Shown here: positions 37,810-51,122 of the stretch, one piece after another
Layout of the letters: every line of letters begins with the position of its first letter
Numbering within the stretch: position 1 is the stretch's first letter
NCBI GenBank assembly: GCA_029204225.1
Contig: CM055094.1
Location: forward strand, 19,721,202 to 19,785,201
DNA: 64,000 nt
Direction: 5' to 3'
From: Diphasiastrum complanatum
Lineage: Eukaryota; Streptophyta; Lycopodiopsida; Lycopodiales; Lycopodiaceae
Position numbers and translations under genes: made by a program
Notes under the pieces: model-generated
The model's database searches: none
What the model saw: only the letters and a program-made list of their open reading frames with translations
What the model was told of the DNA's origin: nothing

Positions 37810-37999
37810 ATCATTTAATCTTGGCTTGAACTCCATGAATTATCTCCAAAATTCTTCACACATGTGGATGTACGGCTTGCTGCTGCCTACGTACTGTACC
37901 TACAACTCCAATCTCATTCAATGATCATAAAAAATCATAAGCCAATAGCATTCATCAGTCAAATCATAGACTCAAACTAGTCAAGAAGGAAAATCTCAA

Positions 38000-38007
<8 letters not shown>
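37810..38007 (-). repeat. Fragment of the copia LTR seen at 45.3-45.8 kb
   Basis: It matches 45303-45470 (TTGGCTTGAACTCCATSAA onward), with an extra ~30 bp near 37900, and ends at TGCTCATAATT. Confidence 0.65.
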
Positions 38008-39105
<1,098 letters not shown>

Positions 39106-39399
39106 GTCATTTGGCCACTTGCCCCAAACTTGACCTAATTTGGAAACTTCTAGATACTTTATCAAAAACCTAGAAAATCTAGTCTAGATGCAATGTACCA
39201 AAATTAGCCAATCAGAATGGGTCTCCATTGATAAATACAATTTATAAGTTTTTGAAAGCAATTCCGAATGCAATCAGGGTCATGTTTTAGCTCAGTGATC
39301 TCTCTTTCACATTACAAAAGTTTTTAAAATACATCGTTCTAGGATTCGAGAATGGATTTTGGAATGAATTATATTTCATTGAAGTTTGAACGAGCTTGG

Positions 39400-40637
39400 A
39401 AATGTGAAGATTGAATGAAGCTGTAATCTAGGATTTTCAAAACTCAAAGTTGTTCATGCAAATTAAGTCATTTTTGTTAATATATTAAAATGTTGTAATC
39501 TAGGGTTTCCAAAAACAAATTGAAAATTTGTTAAAAAAAATGCTTATTCCTTGTTACACGACTAAATAACATATAGTTAAAAATAATATAATGAATCAAT
39601 GCTATGTTGCAAACATATGCAAGTTAGATTGCATTCATTCACACTTCACAAATCATTGGAATTTGAATTTGAATGAAAAAATTGTAATGAGTAGATCAAT
39701 GTTTAAATGAAGCGATAAATATTATAATCTTCCCATTTAATTCAATTATATTTATATATTATTGGTGCATCAATAGGATAAAAACTCGTTATTATTATTT
39801 TCTTTGTTTCTATTGATTCAAGCAAGCACAGCTCGTCTAGATGATGACCACAATGCAAGGAGAAATAGTTTTTCATTTTTTTTTAACTTTGATTTTTTTT
39901 CAAATTCAAATTTAATGATCTTCCCATGTGTGGTGAGTTGGTGTCTGCACTTGAGTTGGGCTTGTACACTCAAGTTTGATTCTTTGCAATCCCCCCAAAT
40001 TAATATAACCAGTAACATTGTTCTCAAAGCATGTACTATGAGCTAAAAACAACACTTGGAGAGAAAAGAGTTAGGAATATGTCAAACACTTTTACACCTA
40101 GTATTTGGCAAGATCGGATTCTTTGCGATAACCCCACCCCCCCCCCCCCCCCCCCCCCCCAACAATTCTTAATATAACTTCTCAAAGCATCTAGTATGAG
40201 CTACAAACAACACTTGGTAAGTCTTAAGACTTGGAGAGTAAAGAGTTATGCATTTGTCAAATACTTTTACACCTAGCATTTGGCAAGTTAGACACAATGG
40301 TAGTAATTATAAGAATGAGTTAGACAAGCTTGTGAAGCCATCTAGAGGTGATTTGTTGTTTAGTTGCCTAGCTACATATCAAGCTACCCCAAGTTACCAA
40401 ACAGTTTACTATTATTTTGAGTGACAACCATGAAGCTATCATGATTTGAAATGACATCAATATATTAAGCTACTCCCAAGTTGACCCTTTCCCAGGAAGC
40501 TTCTCTCTTGAAACTATAGCAAAAAGCTCTTATTCAAAGGAACAGTCAAGGGTCGAGTACTTACCATACAAGATGAAGACCAACAAGTAGGGCAAGGAAA
40601 AAAGACGTACGGTTTACTTTGCTATGTGCTTGGAGGT
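39400..40637. repeat. Large inverted repeat, right arm (with C24 run)
   Basis: Inverted partner of 32828-34110. It contains a C run at 40137-40160. It lies within the 1.73-kb segment absent from the paralogous 50.8 kb locus. Confidence 0.8.
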
Positions 40638-40984
40638 ATGCTGAGCATGCTTGGAATATGAAGAACATGTGTTTTCCAAAAATATTAGTAGTCTCACAAA
40701 AAGGCTTGGAGTAACGGTAGAATTTGGAAGTGGTGCACCTACTTTGGATGGATGATCACTAACAAACAATTTCTGTCTAGTCCTTTTGCCGTGATATGTT
40801 CCCTCTTGTCGATATGATATTTTCATTGTGTGTCTAAATATTTTTTGAACAGAATATGTGCAACCTAATTATTGTTGATTTTGATTTAATGAGCATTCAA
40901 TGTACATTTAATACATTAAATCAAATATCAACGAAGAGAACATATATATATACACAACGAGAAGAAGGTATATCTAGATCATAG

Positions 40985-41550
40985 ATTATGAACTAAAGTG
41001 GACATTTCAAAAGCAGTGGAAGAATCGGAAGTTAATTTGCAAAAATTCTTGATGGATGTATGACATTCCTTCTGAGAAGAGAACGAGCCATCTATTATCG
41101 CAAAGTTGCAAGGATATGCTGATATGTTGTCTTCCGATCTCAAAGAAGGATCATTCTGAATTTGCTTTGGTGATTGATCAAGCATTTCATAGACGTACGT
41201 ATCTTTGAGGAATGGAGCTCTCCAACCGATCGACGCAATTAAATCTGGCTGAGAAGAGCTCCCGATCAAATTAGATGCCGTCGTTGGAACTGACATGTCC
41301 GCGTCTTTGCGTCCTACCAGAATCGAATTTATGATATCATGTGCCTCCAAATCTCTTCCGCATATAGATTTCGTAGTTTTTGATATCTTGGCCAAACGGA
41401 TTTTCTCAGCCGCCGATACTATGTTCATTTCTAGGTCCTGCTCCATCTTCCTAAGCCGATGTTGGAGATCAACAGTCCTTTTCTGAGACTCTTCAGCCTC
41501 CTGTAAATGACGAAAATAAGAGGCGAAATCAAAAGGACAAAGAACATCGA
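40985..41550 (-). pseudogene. Gene U, copy 1 (truncated)
   Basis: The minus-strand frame has a coiled-coil-like start (RLRKMEQDLEMNIVSAAEKI), then GRKDADMSVPTTASNL, SEDNISAYPCNFAIIDGSF and SQKECHTSIKNF, and then diverges into AFEMSTLVHNL. It corresponds to the first part of the repeat unit in 51123-52690. No family recognised. Its 5' side is fused across a GA/CT array to a copia gag, giving a long but artificial frame. Confidence 0.5.
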
Positions 41551-41552
41551 TA

Positions 41553-41556
<4 letters not shown>

Positions 41557-41611
<55 letters not shown>
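41557..41611. repeat. (AG)n microsatellite at a gag / gene U junction
   Basis: 55 bp of AG. Copia gag lies on one side and gene U on the other. Confidence 0.95.
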
Positions 41612-41613
<2 letters not shown>

Positions 41614-42065
41614 AAGAGAGACCAAGGTTTTCTTGACTTTGAGTTTGCTTCCTCTTGAAGCACTCCGAGGCATAGTGCCCCGTCTTGCCACAAAAGTAGC
41701 ATTTGATCTTCGACTTATCCTTCTTTGGCTTGCTCGAGCTTTGACTTCGTTCTTCTTGAATGCAACACCTTCGCCTTTGTATTTTCTCTTGATCTTGATG
41801 AAAAGAGCCTTGTCATCTCCATCATTGAGGGAGAGCTTCTCCATCCTTGACTTGATGTGAGTTCTCCTACTCTCCTCGACCATGAGGAATCCTTGGAGAT
41901 CTTCAAGTGAAGGCAACTTGCCCATGATTGTATAGCCTTGCACCAAGTTAGCAAAATCCACACTTAAACCATTCAAGATTGGTTGAACAAGTTCACTTTC
42001 CTTGATGGAATCTCCTCTGTAAGCAAGCTCTTTGTTTAAGTCCTTGACTCTCAGCACATATGGAT
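41612..42065 (-). pseudogene. Ty1/copia gag fragment with zinc knuckle
   Basis: Minus strand: LRVKDLNKELAYRGDSIKE, ELVQPILNGLS...LPSLEDLQGFLMVEE, then in a second frame CYFCGKTGHYASEC (about 41705-41675). It is cut at 41612 by the AG array and at about 42065 by the inverted-repeat arm. Same family as 55546-56722. Confidence 0.8.
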
Positions 42066-43131
42066 ATCCATTGATTAGTAATCTAGCTTCTAGATCTTGT
42101 TTGGATTTTAAGTAGGTGCTTTTTCCATCATTTCTAGAATCAAATGGGTTTATTTTGCTGTATTTTTATCAAAAGGAACCCCAACCTCCTACTAGTGGAA
42201 AAGTGGGTGATAAAGACGAGTTTGCTGATGTCCTAGTTTAGGATAAATGTGGTTACAGTTGTCAAGGAAATTGTGGAAGAGGTGCCAATTGACACTGCAA
42301 TGGCTCCTTAAAAAAAACAAAAAATGTAAATGATCTTGATGATTTCTGGGAGTAGTAAATTTTCTTTTATTTTAGAAAACAATTGCGTTTATATTTCTTG
42401 AAATATTGTGTATTGAAATCTTTTTGATTAATTTAATGTTTTTAAATTTGTTTGTATTAAAAATATAGATTTAGCAGTTTTTTAATGATTGAAATATTAG
42501 CAAAACTAAAATTGCAATGAACTGTCAGGTTTTTAATATTTTAATTTTTCGTTGTGTTTTTATAAGAAGTTTTTAGAAATAATTTCATTTGCAATCATTT
42601 AGTGTTTAAATATAAGTAAAGATATAAATACTGATTAAAATTTTGTCATAATTTAAGCAATATTTTTCTTGATACAAGAATTGTAATTTAAAACACTTTT
42701 AAAATTCTTAAAAAAACATTGAAAACTTTTGTTTTAATAAGCAAAAATGTTTTTTTTACTTATTCAAATGGTTGTGTCCAATGATTTCATTTTGAATAGT
42801 ATTATTATTTCATATAAGCTAATTTGCAATTATTAACAAAAATCTATTAACAAAATTTTAGTAGCTTGATTAATTTTCTTGCAATATACAACATTTTTTT
42901 TAGCATTACAATATTTTTATTTGAAGCATTTTAAACATGGATATTTTTTTTATAAAATTAAACAAAAAAAACGACATAAAAAAATGGGTCTCCATGTCAT
43001 TTCTTTTCTTTTTTGGGTCATCGTGTTTCATGATAAACAATCTTAGTAAATTCTTCCCTGGTGCGTTCTTCCAGAATCAGATGAATGACTTTTTTCTTTG
43101 GCTACACAAGCTCGCCAGAGATGTTGTCAAG
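42066..43131. repeat. Second inverted repeat, left arm
   Basis: Pairs with 44228-45285 in opposite orientation (outer end near TCTAGCTTCTAGATCTTG, inner end near TTGTCAAGT). AT-rich, no credible gene; the 76-codon frame beginning MDIFFIKLNKKN is present in both arms but has no domain. A third copy of the inner part is at 60690-61148. Confidence 0.85.
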
Positions 43132-43137
43132 TCACAC

Positions 43138-43329
43138 CTACTTTTCTCTTTTTACGCCAACACATGATTGATTTGCTGCAAACCCTTCTGCTAAACTCCT
43201 TGCCAACTTAGGAGATGCTGAAAACATCAGAGAGATTGAACGCCTCCTCAAAAGACCTAATTTTTTTGCTATCCAAGATAAATTCTTCCAAAACTCAAAT
43301 AAAAGGCCTGGTTCTTTCAACCTAAACAA
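43138..43329 (-). CDS. Conserved small ORF of a gypsy-associated block
   Basis: A 63-codon frame, MFRLKEPGLLFEFWKNLSW...LARSLAEGFAANQS. The other copy of this block (60487-60684, plus) keeps it open with only a few substitutions. No domain recognised. Its position downstream of a gypsy protease fragment suggests it belongs to that element. Confidence 0.35.
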   Translation of the reverse strand: MFRLKEPGLLFEFWKNLSWIAKKLGLLRRRSISLMFSASPKLARSLAEGFAANQSCVGVKREK

Positions 43330-43880
43330 CCCTAGTTCGGTGGTTTTTGGACAAAATATGGGAAAAAGAAAGAAGTATACATGATGTAAAGGAAAGAAAG
43401 GACAAGAGAGTGGTGCAAAAGAAGACTTACCGGCTAAAAGTCTAATCTTTTATAGGGATTAACTGGCTCGCAGGATGTTGAGGATCTACATAGAAGAACT
43501 CTCACTAGGAATACGGTGGATCGACTACAACTCAACACGCAGAATGACAAGGCAAATATATTTTTACATTTGTGCTACTGTAATAGAATGTTTGAGACCA
43601 TTCATGTGAGACACTTTTACACTTGTATTTTATTACAGATCTTTGGCCTTATATACACAAGTCCTTCCATGATATTGTGTTTGCTTGGTCATACTTACCT
43701 AACATCAAAAGTGAATGGTACTTTCTGTTTGATGTTTTCTGCAATTTTGAAATTGAAAATCTATCTTTATGTTCTTGCTCTTTTCTGAAACATTTCAAAG
43801 ATTTCATTTTGAAAAAATTTGATTATGTGCTTAAAACGGACTGCAATATAATTAGAAGTATGTACCTCAGAAAATCTTAC
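43330..43880. other. Non-coding part of the gypsy-associated block
   Basis: Inverted copy of about 59937-60486. Frames on the plus strand (43516-43916) are antisense and lack motifs. Confidence 0.5.
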
Positions 43881-44150
43881 CTATTTAGGAAAAACATCAT
43901 TGAACTCTTGTTTTAAATCTTGCATTAAAAGCTGTTCTTGATGCTTATTTTTGGTGTTAAAGCATGTTAACACATTTACATCATCATTCACATCACAATG
44001 CATACAAGATTTCAAAACAAGATAAAAAAGCTCATACTTAGAATCATGTAGTTTTTCCATAACTTCCGTCGAGCAAACCATCGATGATGGGAGTACATTA
44101 GTCTCCCCATAAATTGAGACTATCTAGTCAAACTTATCTTTAAATATCAT
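43881..44150 (-). pseudogene. Ty3/gypsy fragment between protease and RT
   Basis: Minus strand: MEKLHDSKYELFYLVL...LLMQDLKQEFNDVFPK, matching 59640-59940. The ending LKQEFNDVFPK fits the start of gypsy RT (consensus L-L-x-E-F-x-D-V-F-P). Confidence 0.65.
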
Positions 44151-44226
44151 AGTATGTAGATGGTGTCCATGGATGCAAAGGAGTAATCAAGCACTGTCGT
44201 AGCGAATGATAGATCGCCACTAAAAG
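44150..44226 (-). pseudogene. RF1 N-terminal scrap
   Basis: About 75 bp match copy A near 7200-7275 (GGAGTAATCAAGCAC, TGATAGATCGCCACTAAAAG). It lies in the loop between the inverted-repeat arms. Confidence 0.6.
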
Positions 44227-44227
44227 A

Positions 44228-45285
44228 CTTGACAACATCTCTGGCGAGCTTGTGTAGCCAAAGAAAAAAGCCATTCATCTGTTTTTGGAAGAATGCACCA
44301 GGGAAGAATTTACTAAGATTGTTCATCATGAAACACGATGACCCAAAAAAAAAAAGTGACATGGAGACCCATTTTTTTTTTGTCGCTTTTTTTTTTAATT
44401 TTATAAAAAAAATATCCATATTCAAAATGCTTCAAATAAAGATATTGTAATGATAAAAAAAATGTTGTATTTTGCAAGAAAATTAATCAACCTACTAAAA
44501 TTTTGTTAATAGATTTCTGTTAATAATTGCGAATTAGCTTATATGAAATAATAATACTATTCAAAATAAAATCATTGGACACAACCATTAGAATAACTAA
44601 AAAAAACATTTTTGCTTATTAAAACAAAAGTTTTCAATGTTTTTTTAAAAATTTTAAAAGTGTTTTAAATTACAATTCTTGTATCAAGAAAAATATTTTT
44701 TAAATTATGACAAAATTTTATTCAGTATTTAAATCTTTACTTATATTTAAACATTAAATGATTGCAAATGAAATTATTTCAAAAAACTTCTTATAAAAAC
44801 ACAACGAAAAATTAAAATATTAAAAACCTGACAGTTCATTGCAATTTTAGTTTTGCTAATGTTTAAATCATTAAAAAACTACTAAATCTATATTTTTAAT
44901 ACAAACAAATTTAAAAACATTAAATTAATCAAAAAGATTTCAATACACAATATTTCAAGAAATATAAACGCAATTGTTTTCTAAAATAAAAGAAAATTTA
45001 TTACTCCCAGAAATCATCAAGATCATTTACATTTTTTGTTTTTTTTAAGGAGCCATTGCAGTGTCAATTGGCACCTCTTCCACAATTTCCTTGACAACTA
45101 TAACCACATTTATCCTGAACTAGGACATCAGCAAACTCCCCTTTATCACCCACTTTTCCACTAGTAGGAGGTTGGGGTTCCTTTTGATAAAAATACAGCA
45201 AAATAAACCCATTTGATTCTAGAAATGATGGAGAAAGCACCTACTTAAAATCCAAACAAGATCTAGAAGCTAGATTACTAATCAA
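44228..45285. repeat. Second inverted repeat, right arm
   Basis: Inverted partner of 42066-43131, differing by scattered substitutions and homopolymer lengths. Confidence 0.85.
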
Positions 45286-45299
45286 TGCATTGATTCCTA

Positions 45300-45832
45300 G
45301 TTTATCTTGGCTTGAACTCCATCAATTATCTCCAAAACTCTTCACACATGTGGATGTACGGCTTGCTGCTGCCTGCATACTATAAAAAATCATAAGCCAA
45401 TAGCATTCATCAGTCAAATCATAGACTCAAACTAGTCAAGAAGGAAAATCTCAATTTTGCTCATAATTGCATGGAAATCCCATCACATATTTATACATGT
45501 AGAGTTCGAATTTGAACGTATTACGGCTTCTATGTAATCATCACAACCTAACCCTAACATCCAACCTAAAGATCCAGTTGATCCACCCTATTTAGGGTCG
45601 ATACCTCGACATCCAAAAACAATGCAAAAACTGCTATTTTAAGCTCCTACTTTTTTTCTACCCTATCTATGCACTCTTTGGACACATTCCAAAGGTACCA
45701 TTCCAAATCTAGGTTAATAATTTGACTTAGAATAAGGTATCCTATGCTTTTGGCATGTGTGACATCCCACATCATGGCCTCAAAGTCATTTACAAGTGGA
45801 ATTTATTCAAACTAGCTTGTGTAAATTTAACA
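45300..45832 (-). repeat. 3' LTR of a deleted copia element
   Basis: On the minus strand the polypurine stretch GAGGAGGAG is followed at 45832 by TGTTAAATTTACAC, the LTR start. The far end is uncertain, about 45291-45303. A piece recurs at 37810-38007. Confidence 0.65.
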
Positions 45833-46811
45833 CTCCTCCTCACAACTAGTTTGAAGATAACATAGAATTGCTATCAACCCTAGGGCTGACCTTAACTTCA
45901 CAAATGCAGCTATTTGAAGTGGTTTAGTGAGGATATCAGCAACACATTCACTACTTGCCACATGCTCCAAAGATATCTCCTTAGATTGCACCTCCTCTGA
46001 CACAAAATGATAAGAGATCTCGATATGTTTTGGTCTTGCATGGAAGATTGGGTTGGTTGCAAGGTGTTGGACTGAAATGTTGTCACTGTAGAGAGTTGGA
46101 ACATCATATAAACTTTGCTAAGGATCTTGGAAGTCCTAAGGCAAGCTCCTCCTTGCACATGATCTACATGGATTTTGAGTTGATGTGGCCAAGTCTTTTG
46201 TGCCATAGAATATGGTTGGATAGCTTGGTCTCCCTGGCTAGCATCACAATATTAGCATCCACATAGGCATCTAGTTTGAACAATCTTCCAAACCTTATGC
46301 CTTTAGCAATGATCTTGCCATCCTTCTCGATGTTACATGTATTTGTGGTGAACTCCACAATCAAACCATTGTCAAGCAATTGTCCCACACTAAGCAAGTT
46401 CTTAGTGATACTAGAAATGTAAAGTACTACATCAATCTTGATTTTCCTTGAAAATCCCAAGCATAAAGGTATGGATCCTATTCCTTTGATCTTACGAGCA
46501 TAATTATTTGATGTAAAAATTGACTTGATAGGTCCTTCATAGGTAGATAAGGTTGAAAAATACTCCCTCTTACTTGTCATGTGGGAGCTAGTCCCACTAT
46601 CTATCCACCAAGGGTCTTCACCTCTTATGCTTGAAGAAGGGAAACTTGGCATCATGACGAAATCTTCATGAGAGCTCTCCTCTTCCTCTTGACCAAGATT
46701 TGCTGGACTTTGAGTTTGCTTTTTCTTGAATAGATGCAAAATAGAAATGATTAAAAGACCAGATATCCCACTACCTAGGGACTTGATAAAGCTCAAAACT
46801 CGACCTCTCAA
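45833..46811 (-). pseudogene. Ty1/copia polyprotein with large internal deletion
   Basis: Minus strand: a Gag tail (KKKQTQS), aspartic protease motif WWIDSGTSSHMTS (about 46613-46575), KNLLSVGQLLDNG, then the pre-integrase motif LWHKRLGHINSKSM (about 46205-46165). Soon after, in another frame, comes the RNase H end: DNISVQHLATNP, FHARPKHIEISYHF and ADILTKPL (46095-45880), stopping just before the polypurine tract. Integrase core and reverse transcriptase are deleted. The same family occurs at 41612-42065 and 55546-56722. Confidence 0.85.
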
Positions 46812-47723
46812 TAAGATCCTACCCGATCTTAAGCCAAATCATATCTATTAATGTTAACAAGAATGGAAACTAGCTTGAATTTGCATAAAAATTGGATGTA
46901 GAACTGCCTCCTCCTTGATCTCGACTTCACAAGGATATAGGATTCACCTAACCTGAACCAAAAGGAATCATATGCACATAAATATGCCTCTTCAAATAAT
47001 TCCTACAAGATCAGTTGAATCATCAAGCAATAATCAATCCAAACTATGTCACAAATCAAGCAAAATTGAACACAATCTTGACTAGAATTGCATTCACTTG
47101 ATGAGCAATTGGCAAGAACTTTGGGCTGACCCTAAAATTTAATTTCTAAGATCTCAATAAGTCTAAGAACTAACTATCACAGTACCAAAGATAAGGATCT
47201 ACCTTCCTTTTGATTGATTGAAAACTACGTGGCAGACCAACGTGGTAGACCTGTGTCCCTTTGTGTGAATATTTTCTAGATCCAAACATCTAGTGTGTGG
47301 CTATTAGGCTAGAGATAGCATGATATATTAATCTCAACATCCATTGGAGTGAGCTTCCGATCCACATGAACACGAAACTTACAAGACTATTTGCTTCATG
47401 ATGTAAATCTGAATCCAACTTATCAACAATGTGATTCCCTAGTGCACAATGTATCACTATCATCACGTGGCAGAAAGTGATTCACTTTTGTGCATATGTT
47501 CCATAGAGATGTGAGACACTTTACCGCGAATAGGCTTGAAAAAATTGGAAGGTAATTTGGTTGTACAAGAAGCAAGCGTTAAAAAATGAAGGGGCCTAGA
47601 CAAATTTTTTCAAGGCTATGTCCTTGGCTAATCAACTCCAAGCATCTACGATGAACTACAACAACACTTGGCTTAACACACAAGCTTCAAACTTTCAAGA
47701 CTTCTTCAGGAACTACAAAGAAC
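46812..47723. repeat. Segmental duplicate of 56700-57523 (contains empty site)
   Basis: Nearly identical non-coding sequence, beginning near the copia gag 5' flank (CTCGACTTCACAAGGATA). At 47414-47418 it carries the unduplicated TCCAA (TTGGA on the other strand) target, matching the flanks of the 12.2-17.8 kb element without the element. Confidence 0.8.
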
Positions 47724-48344
47724 ATGTTTAAGCTTAAAGACAAGTGGATGCAAAAACATCAGTATGTCTTGAAAACTTCCATACATGTGTATACATTGTT
47801 AATTTTAGAGCCACATGCAAAGGGGGGTACCATTATGGTGCATTTTAGAGTAAGGGATCAAGCAAATACCTATAAAACTGGTATAGGGCAAGTTAGACAC
47901 AATGATAAATTCATGAGAACAAGTTAATGAAGCTCAAAAAGTCATTTGGGGTGAGATCTTGCCGAGTCCCAATTTGTTACCTTGCTATTTGTGAACTTGC
48001 CCCAAGATAAGGTGAAAAAAAACTTTTAATATTACGAATGACAACCACGAAGCTATCATAGTTTCAATCGACATCGATATAATTAAACAACAAAAATCAT
48101 CACATACATGCAAACAAGATGGCAAACACTCATCAATTTTTCTGTGCATGATTCGAGCCGGAGTGTCTTCATGCCCAAATTCCTAGAAATTGGAGATACC
48201 GGAACAGCAAATTTACATTTTTCTAGAACCTATTGCATCATTATTTGATTGTGCTCTCTTTCTCTTACCTTAAATGGTGCAAAAAAGCTACTAGAATATC
48301 GAACCAATAATATCACAAGCTACATTCAAATGTGCTAAGATAAC
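47724..48344. repeat. Duplicate of 53095-53400, then unassigned sequence
   Basis: 47810-48110 matches 53104-53400, including a short shared frame (VKDQANTYKTGI / VRDQANTYKTGI). Bases 48110-48344 show nothing clear. Confidence 0.6.
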
Positions 48345-48450
48345 ACTGGTCCAACCACCACCAACACAACAATCCAGGCAAAGGACCAAGACACGAGCGA
48401 AGCGTCATGCTTCATCAGATGAAACAGACTCAGATGATATGGAGCTTGAC
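48345..48450 (+). pseudogene. RF1 scrap (Ser/Lys-rich module)
   Basis: About 100 bp matching copy A near 5640-5740 in reverse (CAATCCAGGCAAAGGACCAAG...CATCAGATGAAACAGACTC). It is fused to the unique block at 48450, as copy G is at 62.5 kb. Confidence 0.65.
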
Positions 48451-48900
48451 CTCACTAGTAACGTATGTAGTTAACTGGAAGTTGGATAGCCTCAACGCGT
48501 GGGGTCCATACTTCAGGATTCTATTTTCTACCATTAACTAACATAACTTCTCATGTAAATGTAAATCGTATTGCACATCAAATTTTTCTTTCCATCTACT
48601 CAAAGCGTTCACATCAAAGAAAAACGGTCTTATCGATCTGACAGACATCTATTGAAATAATATTTTGCTTATTTTGCTCATAACAACAAACCTTTGATTT
48701 TGCATATAAAGCAAGAAACTTGGAGTAAGATGGATCAAAAAGAGCGCCAAGGTCATTTCAAACTTTTCCAATTAATATTTTTTATAATTAAGACGAGTTT
48801 TAATAGCTTACAAGATATATAACAAGTTGGTTTTCTACAAGATTAATCTATCGATTATTAAGATGTCTAAATATCATCTCCATATTGATCTTCCCACAGA
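48450..48900. repeat. Partial duplicate of 62605-62795 with unique filler
   Basis: 48450-48640 is near-identical to 62605-62795. 48640-48897 is filler not found at the other locus, where a transposase-like exon sits instead. Confidence 0.7.
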
Positions 48901-49405
48901 TCAAACAACATTCAGATAGCTAAAACCAATAAAACCCAAGCCGTACACTCGTCGATCCAACAGCGGATCAGATCTATGGTGCGTAATACAACCGTCCACA
49001 CGTGTGAGACCACACGTGCTACAATACACGTCAATCTGCCATTCGGCTACGTGCCCACACGTGTGAGCTAACACATGCCAGAACACACGTCACCAAACCA
49101 TTCTACCACAATGGCCACATGTGCAAGTTTCACACATGCGGATACAGAAGTGTTGTCCCACACGTCAGGTACTGATTGGGCCACGTGACCACACCTGCGA
49201 GCCGATACGTGCAAGAACACATGTCGCTGATCCATTCGGCCACGTGTCCCCATGTGGGATCCCACACGTGTTGATCCAGACGTGCAGTTTCACACATGCG
49301 TATACAAACGTGTGGTTCCACATGTCAGCTACTGACTGGGCCACGTGTCGCTGGGATTCACACGTGCCAAACTTTTTCTCCTATATAAGTCCATTCCCGG
49401 GGATT
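48897..49405. promoter_or_regulatory. CACGTG/ACGTCA-rich upstream region with TATA box, copy 1
   Basis: About 500 bp contains over a dozen CACGTG-like palindromes, three ACGTCA hexamers (49028, 49087, 49162) and TATATAAG at 49382-49389. It is near-identical to 63007-63513 and ends at the same ATTGTA. Units of roughly 30-60 bp (ACACGTGTGAG, CACACGTG) are repeated inside it. ACGTCA hexamers and TATA boxes are known from plant histone promoters, and the other copy stands upstream of a histone H3-like start. Here no such coding sequence follows. Confidence 0.5.
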
Positions 49406-49409
49406 GTAC

Positions 49410-51122
<1,713 letters not shown>

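Noticed and set aside
40137..40160. C24 run as a real long homopolymer
   Set aside because: Kept only as part of the repeat; the other copies have G8 to about G12, and homopolymer length is prone to sequencing error.
41431..42057. A 208-codon protein joining copia Gag and a Leu/Ser-rich segment
   Set aside because: The frame crosses a CT microsatellite and enters gene U in the wrong frame; it is an accidental fusion.
42937..43167. Phe/Lys-rich 76-codon ORF in the inverted-repeat arm
   Set aside because: Driven by poly-A/T runs; differs by homopolymer length between arms, so the frame is not kept.
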